A stretch of DNA of 26,987 bases from JAJPHT01 sp035526585 (lineage in GTDB: Archaea; Thermoplasmatota; SW-10-69-26; JACQPN01; JAJPHT01): assembly GCA_035526585.1 (NCBI GenBank), contig DATLCC010000128.1:1-26987 (forward strand), written 5' to 3'. The translations under genes were made by a program, and so were the position numbers. The notes under the pieces were generated by a model that worked only from the letters and a program-made list of their open reading frames with translations, did no database searches and had not been told where the DNA came from. Every line of letters starts with the position of its first letter. Position 1 is the first letter of the stretch. Positions 1 through 5,375 of this stretch are shown here, piece by piece.

Positions 1-66
1 GCCCACGCCCGCGCCCGCGCCCACGCCCGCGCCCGCGCCCACGCCCGCGCCCGCGCCCGCGCCCGA
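1..66. repeat. GCCCRC hexamer tandem repeat at window edge
   Basis: Eleven hexamers of the form GCCCGC or GCCCAC, running from the window edge. The first nine have a regular 18-nt period (GCCCAC GCCCGC GCCCGC, three times). In + frame 2 this reads as a Pro-Thr-Pro-Ala linker, and that frame stays open without a stop into ftsZ. It may be the linker end of an upstream gene cut by the window, or non-coding low-complexity DNA. Confidence 0.7.
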
Positions 67-145
67 GATCTGGGGACACCGCCCGCCGGGCGGGCGCGCG
101 GGCGAGCAAGAGCGCGCGGGTCCGCGTGAGATCCAAATCCGCGCC

Positions 146-153
146 CTTAAGTG
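146..153 (+). promoter_or_regulatory. TATA-like element for ftsZ
   Basis: CTTAAGTG is an AT-rich island in very GC-rich sequence, about 60 nt ahead of the proposed ftsZ start. Related octamers occur ahead of spt5 (4349-4356) and a lipoprotein gene (23366-23373). Transcription from about 25 nt downstream would leave a short leader containing the AGGAGGG ribosome binding site at 196-202. Called by pattern and position only. Confidence 0.4.
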
Positions 154-195
154 CCGGCCGAGCGTCAAACAGGTCGGGAATGCACTGCCCCTCAC

Positions 196-202
196 AGGAG
201 GG
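196..202 (+). promoter_or_regulatory. Ribosome binding site deciding the ftsZ start
   Basis: AGGAGGG matches the anti-Shine-Dalgarno end of archaeal 16S rRNA and lies 6 nt ahead of a CTG codon at 209. That spacing is ideal for CTG 209 and much too far from the next possible start, GTG 281. It is the clearest Shine-Dalgarno sequence in the window. Confidence 0.6.
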
Positions 203-208
203 CTCACT

Positions 209-1513
209 CTGAAGTCTCTTATCCAGGACGCTATCGCGCGCGCCAACGGCGGCACCCAAGTTCCTCTCGCCCCCCAGCAGGTGTGGACGCCCCCGGCTGC
301 GGTGGCCGCTCCCGCACCCACTCCCGCCGCCCGCCCCGCGCCCGCTTCCGCGCCCGCGCCCGCGCTGGGCACCTCGGACGAGGATCTCCAGGCCCTCATC
401 GGCGGCCTGAACACCAAGATCAAGGTCATCGGCTGCGGCGGCGGCGGCAGCAACACGATCTTCCGCCTCCAGCAGGCCGCCATCGAGAACTGCGAGCTCG
501 TCGCCGTGAACACGGACGCGCAGCACCTCCTCAACATCAAGGTCCCGACGAAGGTCCTCATCGGCCGCGCCACGACGCGCGGGCTGGGCGCGGGCGCGCT
601 GCCGCAGATCGGCGAGAAGAGCGCGCTGGAGGCCGACTCCGACATCCGCAAGGTGCTCGAAGGCGCCGACATGGTCTTCATCACCGCCGGCATGGGTGGA
701 GGGACGGGAACGGGGAGCGCGCCGGTCGTCGCGAAGATCGCGCGCGAGATGGGCGCGCTCACGATCGCCGTCGTCACGATGCCGTTCAAGGTCGAGGGCG
801 CGGTCCGCATGGAGAACGCCGAGGCCGGCCTCGCGCGCCTGCGCGAAGCGGCGGACACGACGATCGTGATCCCGAACGACAAGCTCCTCGAGATCGCGCC
901 GAACCTCCCGCTCCAGGCGGCGTTCCGCGTGGCGGACGAGGTGCTGATGCGCAGCATCCGCGGTCTTACCGAGATGATCACGAAGCCGGGCATCGTGAAC
1001 CTCGACTTCGCCGACCTCAACACGGTCATGAAGAAGGCCGGCGTCGCGATGATCGGCCTGGGCGAAAGCGACTCCGAGAACCGCGCCCGCGACGCCGTCG
1101 AGGAGGCGCTCTCCAGCCCGCTCCTGGACGTCGACATCAGCCACGCGTCCGGCTGCCTCGTCGAAGTGACCGGTGGCACCGACATGACGCTCGCGGAGGC
1201 GCAGGAGGCCGTGCAGCTCGTGCACGATCGCATCGGTCCCGACGCGCGCATCATCTGGGGCTCCAGCGTCAACCACGCGATGGGCCGCAACGTGCGCGTC
1301 ATGGTCGTCGTCACCGGCGTGCGCTCGCGCCAGGTGCTGGGGCCGACCGCAGCGCAGCGAGGCGCCGGCGTGCCCGCAGGCACGTCGAGCGCCGGCGGCA
1401 GCGGGTCGCTCCCGCCGCAGAGCAAGCCGACGCTCGTGCGCGACCCGCGCGTGGCGACGAACGCGGTGACGGCGCGGCAGACCAAGCCGGCGGACGTCGA
1501 CTTCGTCATCTAG
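209..1513 (+). CDS. ftsZ: Cell division protein FtsZ (archaeal type)
   Basis: Tubulin-family GTPase that polymerises into the division ring at midcell. The GTPase core shows the GCGGGGSNT nucleotide-binding loop, the tubulin signature GGGTGTGSAPV, the PNDKLLEIAPN segment and the GESDSENRA helix; it follows methanogen FtsZ closely. The C-terminus is a Pro/Gly-rich linker ending in a short DVDFVI tail, likely the peptide that binds ring partners. No ATG, GTG or TTG sits at the expected start. CTG 209, 6 nt after AGGAGGG, gives 434 residues and restores an N-terminal helix (MKSLIQDAIARANGG) that fits archaeal FtsZ. GTG 281 would remove it and has no ribosome binding site. Between that helix and the GTPase domain lies an Ala/Pro-rich linker of about 35 residues. 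Family assignment is certain; the start is inferred. Confidence 0.95.
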   Translation: MKSLIQDAIARANGGTQVPLAPQQVWTPPAAVAAPAPTPAARPAPASAPAPALGTSDEDLQALIGGLNTKIKVIGCGGGGSNTIFRLQQAAIENCELVAVNTDAQHLLNIKVPTKVLIGRATTRGLGAGALPQIGEKSALEADSDIRKVLEGADMVFITAGMGGGTGTGSAPVVAKIAREMGALTIAVVTMPFKVEGAVRMENAEAGLARLREAADTTIVIPNDKLLEIAPNLPLQAAFRVADEVLMRSIRGLTEMITKPGIVNLDFADLNTVMKKAGVAMIGLGESDSENRARDAVEEALSSPLLDVDISHASGCLVEVTGGTDMTLAEAQEAVQLVHDRIGPDARIIWGSSVNHAMGRNVRVMVVVTGVRSRQVLGPTAAQRGAGVPAGTSSAGGSGSLPPQSKPTLVRDPRVATNAVTARQTKPADVDFVI

Positions 1514-1517
1514 GACT

Positions 1518-1535
1518 CGTAACCGTTCGGTTACG
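1518..1535. terminator. Perfect 18-nt palindrome just after ftsZ
   Basis: CGTAACCG TT CGGTTACG is a perfect inverted repeat starting 4 nt after the ftsZ stop codon. It may be a transcript-end hairpin (7 bp with a GTTC loop) or a dimeric operator for the following gene. No T-tract follows, so intrinsic termination is uncertain. Confidence 0.4.
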
Positions 1536-1598
1536 CGTCCTTCGGGCGCCGGCGAGCGTTCCAGAAGGCTGAACCAACCCCCGCCGCTGGTCGCACGC

Positions 1599-2807
1599 AT
1601 GCTTCGTGCGTTCCTCCTCGTTGCGCTCGCGCTCGGTCTCGCGAGCGGCGCCCTCGCGGCCACCCAGACGCCCGAGGACGGCTGGACGGCGACCACGCTC
1701 GCGAAGGAGCTCGAAGGCCCGGTGGACCTCGTCTTCGGCCGCGACGGCACGCTCTACTACGCGGAGCTGGACACGGGCAACGTGCGCGCCATCCCGCCGG
1801 GCGCGCGCGCGCCGCTCGCCGACCCCCTCGCGCACGTGGACTCGTTCCGCGACGAGAACGGCGGCCTCCTCGGCCTCGCGGTCGACCCGGACTTCGCCCA
1901 CACGCACGCCTTCTTCGTCTACTACTCGATCCAGAAGGCGAGCGGCCCCGTGAACCGCGTGAGCCGGCTCGACGCCGCAGGCGAGACCGTGCTCGTGGAC
2001 GACATCCCGCACTTCGAGCGCCACAACGGCGGGCGCCTCGTCTTCACCGGCCCGGACTCGCTGGTCGTGACCACGGGCGACAACGAGAAGCGCGCGCCGG
2101 CGCAGGACGTGAACAGCCTGCTCGGGAAGACGCTCCGCATGACGCGCGACGGAAAGCCGGCGCCCGACAACCCGGACCCGACGAAGCTCATGTACACGCT
2201 CGGCCACCGCAACCCGTTCGGTCTCGCCTACGACGCGGAGAACGGCGTGCTCTGGGAGACGGAGAACGGCCCCGCGAGCGATGACGAGGTGAACATCCTG
2301 CGCGCCGGCCAGAACTACGGCTGGCCCGAGCGCGTGGGCATCACGAACAGCAAGACGTACATCGATCCCGTCGTCGAGTTCGACAAGACCATCGGCCCCA
2401 CCGGCGGGACCGTGCTCAAGGGCGACTTCTACTTCGGCGCGGTGAACGACGGCAAGGTGCGCCGCGTGCACCCGGACGGCGCAGGCCACTACGCCGACTC
2501 GGTCGTCTGGGACGGCGTCATCGCGCTCGACGTCGAGGCTGGGCCCGACGGCAACCTGTACGTCTCGTCGTTCAACGATATCACCATCCTCACGCCGCCC
2601 GGCGGCTCGCCCCCCACCGGCGCCCCGCCCGTCGCGACGCCCTCCGCCGCGCCGCCCACCGGCGCGCCTCCGACGGGCGCGCCGCCCGCGACGAGCCCGC
2701 AGGAGTCGGGGGCGCCGGACGCCAAGGCCCGCATCCCGGGCGCCGGCGTCGCGCTCGTGGCGGGCGCGGCGCTCGTGGCGCTCGCGGCGCGAAGGCGCAA
2801 CGGATGA
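1599..2807 (+). CDS. Secreted PQQ-type sugar dehydrogenase-like beta-propeller protein
   Basis: 402 residues. Residues 1-21 are a signal peptide (LLVALALGLASGALAA). Residues about 27-335 form a glucose/sorbosone dehydrogenase-type six-bladed propeller: RDENGGLLGLAVDPDF, HNGGRLVFTGPD, TGDN, GHRNPFGLAYD, ENGP and NYGWPE are the conserved loops of this family, which oxidises sugars with a PQQ cofactor or serves as a PQQ-free binding module. A Pro/Thr/Gly-rich linker (about 335-375) leads to IPGAG, a hydrophobic helix (VALVAGAALVALAA) and RRR. This motif-helix-basic layout is that of archaeosortase signals such as PGF-CTERM, so the protein is probably processed and anchored at the cell surface. 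Substrate and PQQ dependence cannot be read from the sequence. It lies 85 nt after ftsZ and has no functional link to it that I can see. Confidence 0.85.
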   Translation: MLRAFLLVALALGLASGALAATQTPEDGWTATTLAKELEGPVDLVFGRDGTLYYAELDTGNVRAIPPGARAPLADPLAHVDSFRDENGGLLGLAVDPDFAHTHAFFVYYSIQKASGPVNRVSRLDAAGETVLVDDIPHFERHNGGRLVFTGPDSLVVTTGDNEKRAPAQDVNSLLGKTLRMTRDGKPAPDNPDPTKLMYTLGHRNPFGLAYDAENGVLWETENGPASDDEVNILRAGQNYGWPERVGITNSKTYIDPVVEFDKTIGPTGGTVLKGDFYFGAVNDGKVRRVHPDGAGHYADSVVWDGVIALDVEAGPDGNLYVSSFNDITILTPPGGSPPTGAPPVATPSAAPPTGAPPTGAPPATSPQESGAPDAKARIPGAGVALVAGAALVALAARRRNG

Positions 2808-2883
2808 GCGCCGAGCCCCTGTGGGAGACCGTATGGGTCACCGCAGCGATGATGGAGCGGCGAGCCCATCGGCGGACGGTCCC

Positions 2884-3146
2884 ATGAGAGCCTTGCTTCT
2901 CGCAGCGGGTGCGCCCTGACGCTCGGAGGCGCTGCGGCGGACGAGTGCGAGCCGACGACGAGCCACACCTACGGCGCCGCAGGGTACTACGTCGAAGAGT
3001 CGTACGTGACCGGATGCGACCCGGAGTGCATCGGCTACCTCTACGTCTACGAAGAGTCGAATGGCATCGAGGGACTGCAGCGCCAGGACGAGGTCCACGA
3101 CGACACGTGCGGCGGCGCCATCCCGGGCGACCGCATCGTCTTCTGA
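2884..3146 (+). pseudogene. Small Cys-containing secreted protein with apparent 1-nt frameshift
   Basis: ATG 2884 opens a hydrophobic start (MRALLLAAG) but meets TGA after 11 codons. From 2910, in the next frame, a continuous signal-peptide core and mature domain follow: CALTLGGAAA, then DECEPTTSHTYGAAGYYVEE, ending CGGAIPGDRIVF and TGA 3144. One extra G in the GGG run at 2907-2909 would join the parts into an 87-residue protein with a 19-residue signal peptide (cleavage AAA-DE) and four Cys in the mature part. The downstream frame has no ATG, GTG or TTG of its own. Either a sequencing deletion, a recent mutation or a programmed shift explains this. The family is not recognised. Confidence 0.55.
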
Positions 3147-3205
3147 GGTCGGAGCCGGCCTGACGCCAGCGCAGCGTTCATGAACCCCGCGGCCGAGCGG
3201 TGCGC

Positions 3206-4207
3206 ATGCGTCTCGCCGCGCTCGCGCTCGCGGTCCTCCTCGCCGGCTGCTCCTTCGCCGACCCGATGAGCGAGCGGAGCGTGCGGGTCCCGCCGGTGCC
3301 GTGCGAGCCGCTCCGTGTCAGCGCATCGGCGCCCTCGATCGCGGTCGGTGAGCCCGTCGACATCCACGTCACGGTGCTCAACTGCGGCGAGGAGGCGATC
3401 GCGCTCGAGATGTGCGGCTCGCCGGTCACCGTGACGACCGAGCGCTCGGGGCAGACGTTCTTCGTCGTCGGTCGCGTCGCGCCCGAGGCCGCGACCGACC
3501 GCGATCCGCGCGCGTGCCCCCTCGACACCTGGGGCGTGCAGCCGATGCTCATGCCGGGCGCGGAGAGCGCGTCGACCTACCGATGGAACGGCACGTTCTC
3601 CACGGACCCGTGCCTGAACCTGCACGACGTCCCCGAGGACGCCTGCCGCGCGTGGGTGGCGGCCGCGCCGGGCGCGCACGAGCTCGTCGCGCGCGTGGCG
3701 GGCTTCGTGGGGCGCGCCTCCATCGACGTGCGCGAAGGCCCTGCGTGGCCGGCGCCGAGCGGGCCGTGCGGCCTCGCGCTCGACGTGGAGCCACAGGACA
3801 TCCTCGTCGCGCAGGACGCGCGCATCGTCGCGACGCTGCGCAACTGCGAGGAGGACGACCTCGTCATCGGCGAGAGCTCCCTCTGCGGCACCGGGAACGG
3901 GTTCCACGTGACCGCGGAGAACGGCACCCGCGCGTACCGCATCGGCACGTCCGGCGCGGCGCCTGCGGCCGACGCGGAGCAAGGCTGTCTCCACATGCTC
4001 CCCTCGCCCCGCGTCATCTTCCCCGGCGCGACGGCGCGCGTCTGGTTCGGCTGGAACGGCACGACGTGGGGGGAGACGCGCTGCGCCGACGAAGCAGGGT
4101 GCGAGAGCGACGTGCGCGCCGTGCCGGGCGACTACGTGCTGCGCGCTGACGCCACCGACGCGCAGGGGCGCACCTATGCCGCGACGGCGCGCCTCGTCGT
4201 GGGCTGA
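3206..4207 (+). CDS. Lipoprotein with two tandem immunoglobulin-like domains
   Basis: 333 residues from ATG 3206, chosen over GTG 3200 because it gives a compact lipoprotein signal (MRLAALALAVLLAGC, lipid Cys about 15). The mature part contains two copies of one beta-sandwich module. Copy 1 (about 30-180) has CEPLRVSASAPSIAVGEPVD, VTVLNCGEEAI and YRWNGTFS. Copy 2 (about 190-333) has CGLALDVEPQDILVAQDA, ATLRNCEEDDL and FGWNGTTWGE. The Cys positions (LNC/RNC, CG near strand ends, paired Cys before the last strand) are shared by both, suggesting disulfides and an internal duplication. The shape resembles BsuPI-type proteinase-inhibitor or other Ig-like extracellular domains, but I cannot assign a function. 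It is expected on the outer face of the membrane. Confidence 0.75.
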   Translation: MRLAALALAVLLAGCSFADPMSERSVRVPPVPCEPLRVSASAPSIAVGEPVDIHVTVLNCGEEAIALEMCGSPVTVTTERSGQTFFVVGRVAPEAATDRDPRACPLDTWGVQPMLMPGAESASTYRWNGTFSTDPCLNLHDVPEDACRAWVAAAPGAHELVARVAGFVGRASIDVREGPAWPAPSGPCGLALDVEPQDILVAQDARIVATLRNCEEDDLVIGESSLCGTGNGFHVTAENGTRAYRIGTSGAAPAADAEQGCLHMLPSPRVIFPGATARVWFGWNGTTWGETRCADEAGCESDVRAVPGDYVLRADATDAQGRTYAATARLVVG

Positions 4208-4227
4208 CCCCCGCCTTCGGAGGGTTG

Positions 4228-4338
4228 ATGTGGCATCAGGTCGAAGCGGGAGCGATGTGCGCCACCACGTCCGCCTGCGACTGCGAGCTCTACCGAAGCG
4301 ACCGCAAGCACCGCAGCAAGGACGACAACCTGTTCTGA
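4228..4338 (+). CDS. Possible 36-residue Cys protein
   Basis: A short frame from ATG 4228 to TGA 4336, preceded by GGAGGG at 4219-4224. It begins MWHQVEAGAMCATTSACDC and ends in a charged tail, DRKHRSKDDNLF. A second in-frame ATG at 4255 would give 27 residues. Three Cys (one CDC pair) could bind metal. The family is not recognised. The ribosome-binding-like sequence is unusually close (3 nt) to ATG 4228, so the gene is only possible. Confidence 0.4.
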   Translation: MWHQVEAGAMCATTSACDCELYRSDRKHRSKDDNLF

Positions 4339-4341
4339 GTC

Positions 4342-4356
4342 CCAAAGGCTCAAGTA
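4342..4356 (+). promoter_or_regulatory. BRE/TATA-like promoter element ahead of spt5
   Basis: CCAAAGGCTCAAGTA resembles the elements at 24074-24086 and 25243-25256, suggesting a purine-rich BRE followed by a degenerate TATA box. It lies about 95 nt ahead of spt5; a second AT-richer site, CCTTAGG, lies near 4383. Either could start an spt5 transcript with a short leader. Confidence 0.4.
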
Positions 4357-4447
4357 CGAGCCCCTTCTTCGCCGCACTGAACTCCCTTAGGTTTCCCTCT
4401 CTCGCGCCGCGGGAGGAGGCATCGGAAGGGGCTCAGAGCTGAGCGCC

Positions 4448-4951
4448 ATGGCGAAGAGCAAGACGAGCGAAGACCTGCCGGAAGTCACGATCACGCCGGA
4501 TTCCAAGTCCGGGATCTACGCGCTCAAGACCACGATCAACCAGGAGAAGGCCGTCGGCGACATGATCGCCCACAAGGCCAAGAAGCACAAGGTCGGCATC
4601 GTCGCCGTCCTCTCCCCCCCGGAGCTTCGCGGCTACGTCCTCATCGAGGCGTTCGACCGTGACGCGCTCGAGAAGGTGATCAAGGGCACGCCCCACGCGC
4701 GCGGCCTCGTGCAGGGCGAGACGGCGCTCGCGGAAGTGGAGCACTTCCTCACCCCGAAGCCCGCCGTCGCCGGCATCGCGGAAGGCGACATCGTCGAGCT
4801 CGTCGCCGGCCCCTTCAAGGGCGAGCGCGCCCGCGTGCAGCGCATCGACGCGGCCAAGGAGGAGATCACCGTCGAGCTCTTCGAGGCGATGGTGCCGATC
4901 CCCGTGACGGTGCGCGGCGACAATGTCCGCGTGCTGCAGAAGAAGGGCTGA
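4448..4951 (+). CDS. spt5: Transcription elongation factor Spt5 (archaeal NusG)
   Basis: 167 residues, the usual size for archaeal Spt5. It binds the RNA polymerase clamp with Spt4 and keeps the polymerase closed on DNA. Residues about 17-105 form the NGN domain (GIYALKTTINQEKAVGDMI, ELRGYVLIEAF, HARGLVQG). Residues about 108-167 are a KOW domain (EGDIVELVAGPFKGERARV, PVTVRGDNVRVLQ). In many euryarchaea spt5 follows ftsZ and secE and precedes ribosomal L11. Here about 2.9 kb of secreted-protein genes separate it from ftsZ, no secE is seen, and the next gene is a convergent membrane protein. The start is ATG 4448, with only weak ribosome binding signals. Confidence 0.95.
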   Translation: MAKSKTSEDLPEVTITPDSKSGIYALKTTINQEKAVGDMIAHKAKKHKVGIVAVLSPPELRGYVLIEAFDRDALEKVIKGTPHARGLVQGETALAEVEHFLTPKPAVAGIAEGDIVELVAGPFKGERARVQRIDAAKEEITVELFEAMVPIPVTVRGDNVRVLQKKG

Positions 4952-4972
4952 CCCAAAAGTGGTGGCACGAAG

Positions 4973-4986
4973 AGGGGCTTGCCCCT
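4973..4986. terminator. Short hairpin between convergent genes
   Basis: AGGGGC TT GCCCCT is a 6-bp inverted repeat between the ends of spt5 (+) and the membrane protein (-), where a bidirectional transcript end is expected. No T-tract is present, so support is positional. Confidence 0.3.
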
Positions 4987-4999
4987 GAAGGTCCTGGCC

Positions 5000-5323
5000 T
5001 CACCGAAGCGCGTACACCTGGCCCAGCGTGCCGGCGATGCTGAGCACGAGCGTGGCCCACACGGTCGCGTGTCCCTGCCGCAGGTCGTCGAGGTGGATCA
5101 GGGCGAAGAGGCCAGGCAGGATGCACGCCACGAGAAGGACCCAGTGCTGCTCGTTCACGAGCGCCCACATCGTGACGAGGCCGTAGCCCATCGCCGCCAC
5201 GAGGAACGTCCACCACGGATATCCCAGCGCCTGCGCCTCGCCCGCCTGGGTTTCGATGCCCGCGCGCATCATCGTGATCGCGATGGTCGCCGCCGCGAGC
5301 GCGTCCGGGATGCTGAAGCGCAT
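5000..5323 (-). CDS. Small multipass membrane protein, unknown function
   Basis: 107 residues from an ATG at 5323. An upstream TTG at 5365 would add 14 unremarkable residues. Three to four hydrophobic helices are visible: IPDALAAATIAITMM, YPWWTFLVAAMGYGLVTMWA, HWVLLVACILPGLFALI and ATVWATLVLSIAGTLGQVY. Short loops with LDDLRQGH separate the last two. An AT-rich box (TTTGTAAC on the minus strand, 5343-5350) lies 20-27 nt ahead of the ATG, as in leaderless archaeal genes. It is the last - strand gene of the block and has its own promoter, so it is probably independent of the helicase gene. Family not recognised. Confidence 0.7.
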   Translation of the reverse strand: MRFSIPDALAAATIAITMMRAGIETQAGEAQALGYPWWTFLVAAMGYGLVTMWALVNEQHWVLLVACILPGLFALIHLDDLRQGHATVWATLVLSIAGTLGQVYALR

Positions 5324-5342
5324 GGTCGCGGAACGCGATGCC

Positions 5343-5350
5343 GTTACAAA
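5343..5350 (-). promoter_or_regulatory. TATA-like box of the small membrane protein gene
   Basis: On the minus strand this reads TTTGTAAC within AAGGGTTTGTAACGG, 20-27 nt ahead of ATG 5323. The distance predicts a transcript that begins at or near the start codon. Confidence 0.4.
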
Positions 5351-5375
5351 CCCTTGCTGCTGCAAGTGAACGCGC

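Noticed and set aside
1..66. CRISPR-like periodic repeat
   Set aside because: The 18-nt period has no spacers and is a plain hexamer repeat.
281..1513. ftsZ start at GTG 281
   Set aside because: It would delete the conserved N-terminal helix and has no ribosome binding site; CTG 209 has both. Kept as an alternative.
151..1572. 473-residue frame overlapping ftsZ
   Set aside because: Shadow frame of ftsZ, Arg-rich and without motifs.
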